Shown here one piece after another: positions 7,263-15,893 of a DNA stretch of 50,199 nucleotides. The stretch's first letter is position 1; each line of letters opens with the position of its first letter. Position numbers and translations under genes: made by a program. The notes below the pieces were generated by a model, which worked only from the letters and a program-made list of their open reading frames with translations, did no database searches and had not been told where the DNA came from. Source of the stretch: Candidatus Omnitrophota bacterium (GTDB taxonomy: Bacteria; Omnitrophota; Gorgyraeia; Gygaellales; Profunditerraquicolaceae); assembly GCA_028712175.1 (NCBI GenBank), contig JAQTQQ010000008.1, forward strand, positions 1 to 50,199, written 5' to 3'.

Positions 7263-8393
7263 ATGAATAAAATTATTATTATTGGGGCAGGTTTTGCGGG
7301 GTTAAGCGCAGCAGGCAGGCTGGCTAAGTGCGGTTTGGATTTAAAGATCAGCATTTTCGACAAGAAGAGCCATTCGGATTTTTTGCCGCTTATCCCTGAT
7401 TGCATAGGAAGAGGGGTTAATCCGGAAATACTTGCCTGTGATATTTCTAACTTTTGCCGGAAGAGAAAAATAGAGTTTATACGGGAAGAGGTTAATGCCG
7501 TTGATTTTAAATCAAAACTGGTTTCTACTCCACAGGCAGCTTACGCTTATGACTTTTTAATTATTGCCAGCGGGACTCAATCCAATTTCTTTTCCAATCA
7601 GCCTGCCCGGCAATATGGTTTTCCTTTAAACAGCGTAAATGATGCCAAAACTATAATGAAAGCGCTTAAGGATAATGATAAATTCACGAATTTTATCATC
7701 TGTGGCGCAGGGTATACCGGAGTGGAGGCAGCGGCTAATTTTAGCCTATACTTTAAAAAGCAAGGCCTTATTAAAAGAGTAATTATGGTTGAGCGTGCGC
7801 AGACGATATTAGGGCCTCTGCCTGAATGGATGAAGTCCTATATTGAAAGAAACCTTCTGGATATGGGTATAGAAATCTTAGTAAACTCAGTTGTTGAAAA
7901 TATCCAAGAGGATAATCTTAGGCTTTCGTCAGGCAGGGTATTTGATCATGCTATGCTTGTTTGGGTGCCCGGAGTAAGGACTGCGGATTTTATCCATAAG
8001 TTAGGGGTGAATAAAAATCCTCAAGGGAGAATAGTTGTTGATGAGTACCTAAGGATTAACCAGGATTGTTTTTGTGCCGGGGATACCGCTTTGTTTACTG
8101 GTAATAATAATTCTTTGCGCATGGCCGTTCAGTTTGCTATAACAGAAGGAGAGCATGCGGCGGGCAATATAGCCAGGAGCATAAAGAATCTTTCGCTTAA
8201 GAAATTCCGTCCTTTGGATTTAGGTTATATTATACCTTTGGCTAATAATAAATCCTGCGGCCGGGTGTTTGGTTTAAATTTAAGGGGCATCTTACCGACT
8301 CTGTTGCATTATATTATGTGTATTTTCCGGCTCAGGGGCCTTACGAACAAGGCCGGGATTATTAGCAGCTTAATTAAAGGTTTGTGCCGGTAG
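7263..8393 (+). CDS. NDH-2-like FAD/NAD(P) oxidoreductase
   Basis: This 376-residue flavoprotein has the two-dinucleotide-binding-domain fold of type II NADH dehydrogenases. GAGFAGLSAAG near residue 7 binds FAD, GAGYTGVEAA near residue 149 binds NAD(P)H, and CAGDTALF near residue 274 closes the FAD site. The C-terminus carries a hydrophobic or amphipathic stretch compatible with membrane attachment. It could pass electrons from NADH to quinone or to another membrane acceptor. A role in reducing the thiol/DoxX proteins encoded next to it, or in carotenoid metabolism, is possible but unproven. It is transcribed away from the prenyl synthase gene. Confidence 0.82.
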   Translation: MNKIIIIGAGFAGLSAAGRLAKCGLDLKISIFDKKSHSDFLPLIPDCIGRGVNPEILACDISNFCRKRKIEFIREEVNAVDFKSKLVSTPQAAYAYDFLIIASGTQSNFFSNQPARQYGFPLNSVNDAKTIMKALKDNDKFTNFIICGAGYTGVEAAANFSLYFKKQGLIKRVIMVERAQTILGPLPEWMKSYIERNLLDMGIEILVNSVVENIQEDNLRLSSGRVFDHAMLVWVPGVRTADFIHKLGVNKNPQGRIVVDEYLRINQDCFCAGDTALFTGNNNSLRMAVQFAITEGEHAAGNIARSIKNLSLKKFRPLDLGYIIPLANNKSCGRVFGLNLRGILPTLLHYIMCIFRLRGLTNKAGIISSLIKGLCR

Positions 8394-8416
8394 ATTGTAG
8401 ATAAAGGAGGTGGCAT

Positions 8417-8815
8417 ATGTCGGATTGGGGGATTTTATCTTTAAGATTGGGGATAGGAATCATGTTTTTGGCGCATGGCCTGCAAAAGGCATTTGGTTTA
8501 TTCAGAGGGCCGGGGATAAAGGGGTTTTCTGCGATGCTTTCAGGCTTAGGGTTTGCTCCTGCTATGTTTTGGGCTTATCTTGCCTCCTATGCTGAATTGC
8601 TCGGGGGGATTTGCTTAATCATAGGGCTGCAAACAAGGGGAGCTGCGGCAATACTATTTATTTTAATTGTAACCGCTGGATTTAAAGTGCATTTAGGCAA
8701 AGGGTTCTTTTTGTCTAACGGGGGTTTTGAATATACTTTTGTTATTGCTTTTGCCTGCCTTGCGCTTGTTTTGCTGGGGCCGGGGAAGTTTGGCATCCTC
8801 AAGTTAATTGCCTGA
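8417..8815 (+). CDS. DoxX family membrane protein
   Basis: The product has 132 residues and four predicted membrane helices, opening with LRLGIGIMFLAHGLQKAFGLF, the usual start of DoxX-like proteins. DoxX relatives act as quinone-linked or redox-associated membrane subunits, often with thiol-handling partners. AAAGGAGG lies 7 bases before the ATG. Neighbours on both sides are redox proteins (an NDH-2-like flavoprotein and a thioredoxin-CcdA protein), which fits a membrane electron-transfer role. The exact partner is unknown. Confidence 0.82.
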   Translation: MSDWGILSLRLGIGIMFLAHGLQKAFGLFRGPGIKGFSAMLSGLGFAPAMFWAYLASYAELLGGICLIIGLQTRGAAAILFILIVTAGFKVHLGKGFFLSNGGFEYTFVIAFACLALVLLGPGKFGILKLIA

Positions 8816-8835
8816 TTTAGTATGGTATTTTATAT

Positions 8836-10014
8836 ATGCATAAAATAATACGCAGTTTTTCTATCTTTTTATTCCTGGCCTTGTTATTGCCGCTTGGCTT
8901 AGCGGCGCAGGGGGAAGAACGGCTTCCTAAGCTGGTTATTTTCCACTCACTCGGCTGCCAGAGGTGTATTGAATTAAAATATGGCCTGATGCCTGAAATC
9001 GAGAATGAATTTAAGGGCAGGGTTATCTTTGAATACCGCGATACTGCAGATATTGAGAATTATAAATTACTTTTAGGGCTATTAAAAAAGGACGGCAAAA
9101 ACATTAACTTTCAAGTCCCGCTTTTTTATTTAGGGGGTAAATTTTTAACTGCTCAAGGGGATATTCGGAATAACCTGCGTAATTTAATTCTAGCTGAACT
9201 GTTAAGGCCGGGCCGCCCTGGCCTATCGGTAACTCCGGTAGATTTAGTAGAGCACTTTAAAGGCTTTATTCCCGCAGCAATCATTATTGCAGGGCTCCAG
9301 GACGGGATTAATCCCTGTGCATTTACTGTGATTGTATTTTTTATGTCTTTTCTTGCCTTGCAGGGGTATAGAAAGAAAGAACTTATTTTTATCGGTGCTT
9401 CGTTTATCTTCTCGGTTTTTCTTACTTATTTCTGCATAGGGCTCGGGATTTTTAATTTTCTTTATCGGGTTAAGAGTTTTTGGGCAATGGCCGGCTTGTT
9501 CAACCTGGTTGTCGGGTATTTAAGCATCATTTTCGGAATTTTTGCGGTTTATGATTTTATAAAATTTAAGAGAACGGGCTCAACCGATGAATTGATTCTG
9601 CAGCTGCCTCCATCCATAAAGGCGCGCATCCATAAAGTAGTGGGATTTTTTTACCGGAAAACTCCGGGTGGAAGGCAAGATATGCCCCGTGCCGGCGTAA
9701 TCAAGCTTGTCGCCAGCGCTTTCGTTACAGGTTTTATAGTTTCGCTTTTAGAGGCAGTGTGCACCGGCCAGGTATATTTACCGACGATTTCTTTTATTTT
9801 TAAGGCAACTAATCTTAAACTTCAAGCTTTTAGCTATCTTTTGTTGTATAATATCATGTTTGTAATTCCGCTTGTTGCCATTTTTTTATTTGCATTTTAT
9901 GGTACGACCAGCGCGCAGTTTTCCGGTTTCCTAAAAAAGCACTTGGGGCTGATCAAGCTTTTTATGGCCTTTTTGTTTTTTGGTTTAGGCGTATTTTTAA
10001 TATGGGGGGTTTAA
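8836..10014 (+). CDS. Thioredoxin-CcdA fusion, DsbD-like thiol transporter
   Basis: The 392-residue protein has a signal peptide (1-24), then a small thioredoxin-like domain with a C41-Q-R-C44 active site (about 30-130). A CcdA/DsbD-type membrane domain of about six helices follows. The two cysteines expected to relay electrons across the membrane are C161 in GINPCAF and C309 in AVCTGQVYLP. It probably moves reducing equivalents from cytoplasmic thioredoxin to the periplasm, for disulfide reduction or cytochrome maturation. The thioredoxin domain is at the N-terminus, not the C-terminus as in E. coli DsbD. A DUF1573 gene overlaps its stop by one base. Confidence 0.82.
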   Translation: MHKIIRSFSIFLFLALLLPLGLAAQGEERLPKLVIFHSLGCQRCIELKYGLMPEIENEFKGRVIFEYRDTADIENYKLLLGLLKKDGKNINFQVPLFYLGGKFLTAQGDIRNNLRNLILAELLRPGRPGLSVTPVDLVEHFKGFIPAAIIIAGLQDGINPCAFTVIVFFMSFLALQGYRKKELIFIGASFIFSVFLTYFCIGLGIFNFLYRVKSFWAMAGLFNLVVGYLSIIFGIFAVYDFIKFKRTGSTDELILQLPPSIKARIHKVVGFFYRKTPGGRQDMPRAGVIKLVASAFVTGFIVSLLEAVCTGQVYLPTISFIFKATNLKLQAFSYLLLYNIMFVIPLVAIFLFAFYGTTSAQFSGFLKKHLGLIKLFMAFLFFGLGVFLIWGV

Positions 10015-10388
10015 TGCGTAAATATATAATCATCTTCATTTTGGGTTTTTTCATATGGCAGCCGGTTTATGCGGAAAAGAAACCAGGCCCTAATGAATGG
10101 GATTTCGGCCGGGTTAAGCAGGGGGAAGTCTTAAAACACGACTTTATACTTAAAAATGAAACTAGTGATATTTTAGAAATAAATAGCGTTAACAGTTCTT
10201 GCGGATGCACCGTCTCAAAGGCGGATAAAAAATCTTTGCTTCCGCAGTCAAGCACGGCCATAAGCGTGACTTTTAATACGAAGGGGTATTTGGGGAACGT
10301 GAAGCAATTCGTATATGTGAATACCGATAATGCGGATATGGCGATAATAAAATTTACAATCAAAGCGGAAATAGTAAAGGAGGGTTAG
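10014..10388 (+). CDS. Periplasmic DUF1573 protein
   Basis: This 124-residue secreted protein has a signal peptide (about 1-19, ending near YAEKK) and one Ig-like DUF1573 domain. The signature is FGRVKQGE...F.L.N....L.I......SCGCT. I chose ATG 10014, which overlaps the previous stop as TAATG behind a GGGGGG ribosome binding site, rather than ATG 10002. The conserved SSCGCT cysteine pair suggests metal or thiol chemistry. Its place directly behind a periplasmic electron-delivery protein supports a redox partnership. The family has no firmly established biochemical role. Confidence 0.8.
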   Translation: MRKYIIIFILGFFIWQPVYAEKKPGPNEWDFGRVKQGEVLKHDFILKNETSDILEINSVNSSCGCTVSKADKKSLLPQSSTAISVTFNTKGYLGNVKQFVYVNTDNADMAIIKFTIKAEIVKEG

Positions 10389-10392
10389 CGGT

Positions 10393-11355
10393 ATGTGGTC
10401 ATTACAATTAAGGATGTGGCTGCTTGTGACTTTTTTATTCGGGTTTATCTATGCTTTGATAGTAGTTATAGGCAGGAATTTTCTGCATGTCGGAAACTTC
10501 AGTTTTTACCTGATAATTTCTCTTGCGATGATGTTTATCCAGTATATGCTCGGGCCAAAACTTGTGGAATGGAGCATGCGCGTAAAATATATTAAAAGGG
10601 AAGACAATCCCCGCCTGTTTCAAATGGTAGAATCTTTGAGCGTGCGTGCAAATATCCCTATGCCTAAGATTGGTATTGCCCAGATTGAGATACCCAATGC
10701 ATTTGCTTTTGGCCGCTGGATAAAGGACGGCAGGGTCTGCGTAACAAGCGGGATATTAAAGTTACTGAACGATGAGGAGTTAAAGGCGGTGCTCGGCCAC
10801 GAATTGTCGCATCTTAAAAACCGGGACGTGCTTACTATAACTTTGCTTTCGGTGATCCCGATGATTATGTACCGCATAGCCTGGCAGTTCCTGTTTTTTG
10901 GCCGTAGGCGCGATGAGCGCGGAGGGAATACTTTTTTGATCGGCATAGCAGCTTTCCTGTTTTATTTTATAACCAATCTTTTGGTGCTTTATGGCTCGCG
11001 CATCCGCGAGTATTTCGCAGACCGCGGAAGCGTGCTTTTAGGGAATCAGCCTAAGGCGCTGGCTTCAAGCCTTTATAAACTGGCTTATGGTTCGGCAAGA
11101 TTGAATAAGGAATCTTTAAAAGAAACAGAGGGGTTAAAGGCATTTTTTATCAACGATCCTTCGCGGGGCCGCAAGGAAGTTTTAGAATTGTCACAGTTAG
11201 ATTTGGACAAAAGCGGCACTATTGATGCTTCTGAACTGGATGTTCTTAGAAAATCAAATATTCGTTTGAGCGTAGGGGATAAGATGCTTGAGCTCTTGAG
11301 CACGCATCCTAATATGCTTAAACGCATCAAGAGACTTTCAGAATATAGCGGTTAG
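10393..11355 (+). CDS. htpX: Zinc metalloprotease HtpX with EF-hand-like loop
   Basis: HtpX is an inner-membrane M48 protease with a cytoplasmic active site that removes damaged membrane proteins. Zinc ligands are visible: H136 and H140 in H-E-L-S-H (with catalytic E137) and E206 in REYFADR. Hydrophobic helices occur near 8-30, 36-54, 150-170 and 180-202. Near the C-terminus, residues 270-281 form a textbook 12-residue EF-hand loop (D-L-D-K-S-G-T-I-D-A-S-E) flanked by short helices. E. coli HtpX has no such loop. The family's THP..RI..L motif follows. GGAGG lies upstream of the ATG. The gene closes the redox operon. Confidence 0.9.
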   Translation: MWSLQLRMWLLVTFLFGFIYALIVVIGRNFLHVGNFSFYLIISLAMMFIQYMLGPKLVEWSMRVKYIKREDNPRLFQMVESLSVRANIPMPKIGIAQIEIPNAFAFGRWIKDGRVCVTSGILKLLNDEELKAVLGHELSHLKNRDVLTITLLSVIPMIMYRIAWQFLFFGRRRDERGGNTFLIGIAAFLFYFITNLLVLYGSRIREYFADRGSVLLGNQPKALASSLYKLAYGSARLNKESLKETEGLKAFFINDPSRGRKEVLELSQLDLDKSGTIDASELDVLRKSNIRLSVGDKMLELLSTHPNMLKRIKRLSEYSG

Positions 11356-11424
11356 ATCTGTTTTAGTTGACAGCTCTTGGTTATTGCTTCATAGGAATCA
11401 TTATAAGTTTCTTTAATAACTATG

Positions 11425-11508
11425 AGCTGGTAGCCTGGGGCCAAATGGTTTATCGGCTATAGGCCTTGAAATATCACTGCTTATCCTATAAGCCAAAAGC
11501 CGCCAGCT
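11425..11508. repeat. Imperfect intergenic palindrome, copy 1
   Basis: The htpX-lysS gap (11356-11568) has no ORF. It holds an inverted repeat: outer AGCTGG (11425-11430) pairs with CCAGCT (11503-11508), and inner GGCTATAGG (11455-11463) pairs with CCTATAAGCC (11485-11494) with one bulge. The word TTTATCGGCTATAG (11449-11462) recurs exactly at 15847-15860 in another intergenic palindrome. Confidence 0.6.
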
Positions 11509-11530
11509 AATCGCTAAACCTCCTTTTTGC

Positions 11531-11559
11531 TTTACATAACCTCAAAGATACTATATAAT
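11531..11559 (+). promoter_or_regulatory. Promoter of lysS-lolC-lolD
   Basis: TTTACA (11531-11536) and a perfect TATAAT (11554-11559) are separated by 17 bases. The lysS ATG at 11569 starts 9 bases after the -10 box, leaving at most 2-4 bases of leader, and no ribosome binding site is present. Confidence 0.7.
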
Positions 11560-11568
11560 TACTAAATT

Positions 11569-13029
11569 ATGGATATTAATGAAATCATTGAGCAAAGAAT
11601 TGCTAAATTAGGGGCGCTTAGCGCGAAAAATGTGGCTTTATACCCTGCAAAAGTGCCAATACATAGTGCTATTGGCCGGATTTTGAGTAATTTTGAAGAA
11701 GGTAAACAAGTTACTCTCTGCGGTAGGGTTATGGCTAACCGGGCGCATGGCAAGGTTAATTTTATGGACTTGCGTGATACGACCGGGAAAATCCAGCTTT
11801 ACGTAAAACGCGATGTTGTCGGAGAAGAAAAAGCCGCAATCTTAGAGCAGTTAGATATTGCCGATATTATATGCGCAAGCGGCGAACTTTTTAAGACGCA
11901 TACCGGTGAATTTACGCTTAAAGTTTTAGATTTTTCTATATTATCTAAAGCCTTAAGGCCTTTGCCCGAGAAATGGCATGGTTTAAAAGATGTGGAGCTG
12001 CGTTACCGGCAGCGTTATCTTGACCTGCTTTCCAACGAGGATGTAAAGAAAGTATTTCTATTACGCGCCAAAATTATCCGCTCTATCCGTGATTTCCTGG
12101 AGAAAAAAGGGTTTCTGGAGGTTGAAACTCCGATGATGCATGATATCGCAGGCGGCGCAGCAGGCAGGCCGTTTAAAACTTTTCATAACGAATACAGCAT
12201 GGATTTATTTTTAAGGATCGCCCCGGAGCTTTATTTGAAGCGCCTTTTAGTGGGCGGGCTTGACCGGGTATATGAGATTAATAGGAGTTTCCGCAATGAA
12301 GGAGTTTCAACCCGGCATAATCCGGAATTTACGATGCTTGAAGTTTATCAGGCTTATGCCGATTACGAAGATATGATTAATTTGACGCAAGAATTAATTT
12401 GTCATGTGGCAAAAGAGGTTATGGGCAAGGAAGAGTTGAGCTATCAGGGTAAAGCTATTGATTTAAAAACTCCATGGAACAGGGAGTCATTTGCCGCTTT
12501 GGTCAAAGATAAATTCGGTATCGAGCCTCAGGATGACGCCGATCTGATGCTTAAGAAAATACAGGCCAAGGGGTTTGCGCGGGATAAATCCCGCCTGAGC
12601 CGTTCTCAAATCAATAAGATCGTCGAGGACGGGCTAGAGGCGGGTATACAAGGTAATCCTGTATTTGTCACAGATTATTTTAGCAGCCTTTGCCCTTTGG
12701 CTAAGAATAAAAAAGATAACCCGTTGATTTCAGAGAGGTTTGAGCTCTACATCGCGGGAATGGAGGTTGCCAACGCTTATTCCGAATTAAATGATCCTTT
12801 GGAGCAACGCAGGCGTTTTGAGGAAGAGATTAAGGATATAGCCGGAGAAGAAAAGAAAACTGTGGATAATGATTACCTTCTGGCTTTAGAGCACGGGATG
12901 CCTCCGGCAGGAGGGTTGGGTATAGGTATTGATAGGCTGATTATGCTGCTTGCGGACCAGCCGTCTATAAGAGATGTAATTTTATTTCCGCTTCTTCGCC
13001 CGCCGGGGCAAGAAGAGGATAAGGGTTGA
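11569..13029 (+). CDS. lysS: Lysyl-tRNA synthetase, class II
   Basis: LysS charges tRNA-Lys in the cytoplasm. The 486 residues show the N-terminal OB-fold anticodon-binding domain (about 45-140, VTLCGRVMANRAHGKVNFMD). The class II catalytic core follows, with motif 2 (FRNEGVSTRHNPEFTM, about 242-257) and motif 3 (GLGIGIDRLIML near the C-terminus). It is of normal length and full. The mRNA is predicted to be nearly leaderless. The downstream lolC start lies 1 base after the stop, so the two are probably one operon. Confidence 0.96.
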   Translation: MDINEIIEQRIAKLGALSAKNVALYPAKVPIHSAIGRILSNFEEGKQVTLCGRVMANRAHGKVNFMDLRDTTGKIQLYVKRDVVGEEKAAILEQLDIADIICASGELFKTHTGEFTLKVLDFSILSKALRPLPEKWHGLKDVELRYRQRYLDLLSNEDVKKVFLLRAKIIRSIRDFLEKKGFLEVETPMMHDIAGGAAGRPFKTFHNEYSMDLFLRIAPELYLKRLLVGGLDRVYEINRSFRNEGVSTRHNPEFTMLEVYQAYADYEDMINLTQELICHVAKEVMGKEELSYQGKAIDLKTPWNRESFAALVKDKFGIEPQDDADLMLKKIQAKGFARDKSRLSRSQINKIVEDGLEAGIQGNPVFVTDYFSSLCPLAKNKKDNPLISERFELYIAGMEVANAYSELNDPLEQRRRFEEEIKDIAGEEKKTVDNDYLLALEHGMPPAGGLGIGIDRLIMLLADQPSIRDVILFPLLRPPGQEEDKG

Positions 13030-13030
13030 T

Positions 13031-14242
13031 ATGTTTTCAGAGTTATGGCTTAGCCAGAGATATCTTCGGGCAGGGAAAAAGGAAAAAATAATTTCCATTA
13101 CCGCTTTGATTTCTGTCGTGGGGATAGCTATCGGTGTAATGGTGTTAATCGTTGTTATCTCGGTTATGAGCGGATTTGACAAATTTCTTGAGGATAAGAT
13201 GGTGGGGACTAATGCCCATCTGTCGCTTGAATTTTATGGCGGCTCAAAAGACCCGTATCCGGCGATTGATAAATTAAAAACTTTACCTTATGTTTTGGGG
13301 GCCTCTCCTTATATTGACGGGCAGGCTTTGGTAAAACAGGATAAGTCTATTTTTGGGGTAGAGGTACGCGGTATAGAGCCAAAGCTGCAGGCAGAGACAT
13401 CGAAGATCAGCGAATATCTGATGCTGGGAAGTTATGATTTTGCCGGTAATCAGGCTGCTATAGGCCAAGAGCTTGCTTTGCGCTTGGGGGTGTCGGTTGG
13501 AGATAGTATAAGTTTAATCTCACCGGTTACTTTGACCAAAACAGATTTTCTGATCAAGGGTATTTTTAACAGCGGGATGTACCTTTATGATTCAAGCCTA
13601 GTTTTAACCGGCATTAAAGGGGCGCAGGATTTTTACAAAATGCCCGATAAGGTAAGCGGTATTGCGGTTAAGGTGGATAATGTTTATAAAGTTGATAGCA
13701 TAAAAGAAAAATTGTACCGGGACATGTCCGGAGCCGGCACCTATCAGGTGCGCACTTGGATAGACGCTAATAAGAATTTTTTGGAAGCCTTAAAACTTGA
13801 AAAAATAGTTATGTTTGTTGTAGTGACGATGACGACTGTAGTCGCCGCCTTTGGTATCGTGAGCACTTTGATTATGTCGGTAATGAGCAGATTTAAGGAT
13901 ATCGGTATCTTGCGTTCCGTGGGCGCTAAAACCAAGAGTATTCTCCAGATTTTTATTTTTCAGGGTATGGCTATCGGTATAATTGGTATTCTTTTGGGAT
14001 TGGCTGCAGGAGTGTCGTTGGCGCTTTCGCTGGATAAAGTAGTCAAACTAATATCCGGCATCATCGGCAGGCAGTTGATTCCGCAGGATATTTATTATTT
14101 TGACCGCATCCCCGTGAATATTAATACAGGGGATATCAGCATAATTATAATATCTGCCCTGGTGATAACTTTAATTGCCAGTATTTATCCGGCATATTAT
14201 GCTACGAAAATAGTTCCCAGTGAGGCTGTGCGCCATGAATAA
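13031..14242 (+). CDS. lolC: Lipoprotein-releasing ABC permease (LolC/LolE type)
   Basis: The 403-residue permease has one N-terminal helix (about 20-42), a large periplasmic domain (about 45-260) and three C-terminal helices with the FtsX-like core (GILRSVGAKTKSILQIF). With the ATPase LolD it extracts outer-membrane lipoproteins from the inner membrane and hands them to LolA. Only one permease gene is present, so it may work as a homodimer (LolF-like) instead of the LolC/LolE pair of E. coli. It overlaps lolD by 8 bases. This is strong evidence for an outer membrane. Confidence 0.88.
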   Translation: MFSELWLSQRYLRAGKKEKIISITALISVVGIAIGVMVLIVVISVMSGFDKFLEDKMVGTNAHLSLEFYGGSKDPYPAIDKLKTLPYVLGASPYIDGQALVKQDKSIFGVEVRGIEPKLQAETSKISEYLMLGSYDFAGNQAAIGQELALRLGVSVGDSISLISPVTLTKTDFLIKGIFNSGMYLYDSSLVLTGIKGAQDFYKMPDKVSGIAVKVDNVYKVDSIKEKLYRDMSGAGTYQVRTWIDANKNFLEALKLEKIVMFVVVTMTTVVAAFGIVSTLIMSVMSRFKDIGILRSVGAKTKSILQIFIFQGMAIGIIGILLGLAAGVSLALSLDKVVKLISGIIGRQLIPQDIYYFDRIPVNINTGDISIIIISALVITLIASIYPAYYATKIVPSEAVRHE

Positions 14243-14915
14243 TGAGATAATTAATGCCAGCGCAATTTGTAAAAGTTACCGTGACACATCGGGCCGCCTT
14301 GAAATATTGAAAAATATAAACCTTAGCGCCAGCGAGGGTGAATTTTTAGTGATCCAAGGGCCTTCGGGCGCAGGTAAATCCACACTGCTGCATATTTTGG
14401 GCGGGCTGGACGATCCTACAAAAGGCAGGGTCTATTTTAAGGGTGCGGATATTTATAATTTGAATGAAAGCGAGCGTGCTGATTTTCGCAACCGCAAAGT
14501 GGGATTTGTTTTTCAATTTTTTCATCTTTTGCCCGAGTTAAATACTTTGGAAAATGTTTTATTGCCCGCTATTTTAAAATCTTGGTGGGAGAAGAAAAAA
14601 AGCCTGGAAGCTGCTAAGGAGATTTTAGAAAGATTAGGGTTAAAAGACAGGTTAATGCACCGGCCGCATGCATTAAGCGGCGGAGAGCAGCAAAGGGTGG
14701 CAATTGCCCGCGCATTAATTAATAAGCCCAAGCTTTTACTTTGCGATGAGCCGACCGGTAACCTTGATTCTGAAAACGGAATGAATATCCTGCGGCTTTT
14801 AAATGAATTGAATATAAAAGAGCGGATTACCGTTATCATGGTTACTCATGATAAGGAGATCGCTTCTGTCGCCCAGAGGATACTGCGTTTGAGGGACGGA
14901 GTTATTGCTAATTAG
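14235..14915 (+). CDS. lolD: Lipoprotein-releasing ABC ATPase
   Basis: This is a 226-residue ABC ATPase of the LolD/MacB subclass. Walker A is GPSGAGKST, the signature is [15 protein letters not shown] and Walker B is [12 protein letters not shown], followed by the D-loop and the switch histidine (VTHDKE). I chose ATG 14235, with GAGG at 14222-14225 upstream, over the GTG at 14220. The start lies inside the end of lolC, so translation is coupled. It powers lipoprotein release at the inner membrane. Other MacB-like substrates are possible, but the lolC neighbour makes Lol the best call. Confidence 0.88.
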   Translation: MNNEIINASAICKSYRDTSGRLEILKNINLSASEGEFLVIQGPSGAGKSTLLHILGGLDDPTKGRVYFKGADIYNLNESERADFRNRKVGFVFQFFHLLPELNTLENVLLPAILKSWWEKKKSLEAAKEILERLGLKDRLMHRPHALSGGEQQRVAIARALINKPKLLLCDEPTGNLDSENGMNILRLLNELNIKERITVIMVTHDKEIASVAQRILRLRDGVIAN

Positions 14916-14927
14916 AGGAGGAAATTG

Positions 14928-15797
14928 ATGAAGATTTATATTAATGGTAAATTTTACGATAAAGAGAACGCAAAAATTTCTGTGTTTGATCACGGCCTGC
15001 TTTATGGCGACGGAGTATTTGAGGGGATCCGTTCTTATGCGCGCCGGGTATTTAAACTAAAAGAGCACATTGACCGGCTTTTTGAATCCGCTCAAAGTAT
15101 TATGCTAAAAATCCCTCTAACCAGGGAGCAGATGATTAAAGCTGTAGTAGCTACGATTAAAATCAATAAACTGGATAATGCCTATATCCGTTTGGTGGTC
15201 AGCCGGGGAGAAGGTGATTTAGGGCTTGACCCGCGTAAATGCCTTAAAGGCCCAACGGTGATTATTATTGCCGATAAGATTGCCTTGTATCCTGAGAAAC
15301 TATACCGTGACGGTTTAAGTATCGTTACCGTGCCTACAGTGCGCAACCTGCCTGAGGCGCTTAATCCGCAGATCAAGTCTTTAAATTACCTGAATAATAT
15401 TTTGGCTAAAATCGAAGCAGGCAATGCCGGATGCGATGAAGCGATTATGCTTGATTCACTGGGATATGTCGCGGAGTGCACTGGAGATAATATTTTTGTG
15501 GTAAAGAACGGGCATCTGTATACTCCTCCGCAATGCATGGGGACTTTACGCGGGATTACGCGGGATTCCATTTTAGAGATTGCCCGTAAAGAAAGAATTT
15601 CTGCGCATGAGCATGTAATTACGCGCCATGAGGTTTATATTTCCGACGAATGTTTTCTTACCGGCACAGCTGCAGAGATTGTCCCCGTAGTTAAAGTTGA
15701 CGGCAGGGTTATCGGGACAGGCAAACCGGGCAAGCTTACATTGTCACTTATGAAAAAGTTTAAAGAGTTAACTGCAAAAGACGGAGTTAAGTATTAG
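14928..15797 (+). CDS. ilvE: Branched-chain aminotransferase-like class IV PLP enzyme
   Basis: This fold type IV aminotransferase of 289 residues probably makes or degrades valine, leucine and isoleucine. The PLP-binding lysine is K150 in QIKSLNYLNN. VAECTGDNIF, GTLRGITRD and FLTGTAAEIVPV form the cofactor and substrate pocket. The ATG at 14928 has GAGGAGG 6 bases upstream. D-amino-acid aminotransferases and aminodeoxychorismate lyases share this fold. The N-terminal YINGKF and YGDGVFEGIR segments favour the branched-chain group. No other branched-chain biosynthesis gene is nearby. Confidence 0.82.
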   Translation: MKIYINGKFYDKENAKISVFDHGLLYGDGVFEGIRSYARRVFKLKEHIDRLFESAQSIMLKIPLTREQMIKAVVATIKINKLDNAYIRLVVSRGEGDLGLDPRKCLKGPTVIIIADKIALYPEKLYRDGLSIVTVPTVRNLPEALNPQIKSLNYLNNILAKIEAGNAGCDEAIMLDSLGYVAECTGDNIFVVKNGHLYTPPQCMGTLRGITRDSILEIARKERISAHEHVITRHEVYISDECFLTGTAAEIVPVVKVDGRVIGTGKPGKLTLSLMKKFKELTAKDGVKY

Positions 15798-15811
15798 CTT
15801 AAGAACGAGAA

Positions 15812-15874
15812 GTCGATGGTCGATAAAAAATTCAGAAAAGGAGACTTTTATCGGCTATAGTCTATAGTCCATCG
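15812..15874. repeat. Imperfect intergenic palindrome, copy 2
   Basis: Between ilvE and mcsA an outer stem CGATGG/CCATCG (15814-15819 with 15869-15874) encloses an inner stem CGATAAAA/TTTTATCG (15821-15828 with 15846-15853). It shares TTTATCGGCTATAG exactly with copy 1, and ATAGTCTATAGTC (15857-15869) exactly with copy 3 at 47029-47041. Confidence 0.65.
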
Positions 15875-15893
15875 CCCATTATATGAGGTAATC

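Noticed and set aside
11356-11568. Possible small RNA or riboswitch before lysS
   Set aside because: The structure there belongs to the intergenic palindrome, and the lysS promoter lies downstream of it, so it would not be in the lysS transcript.
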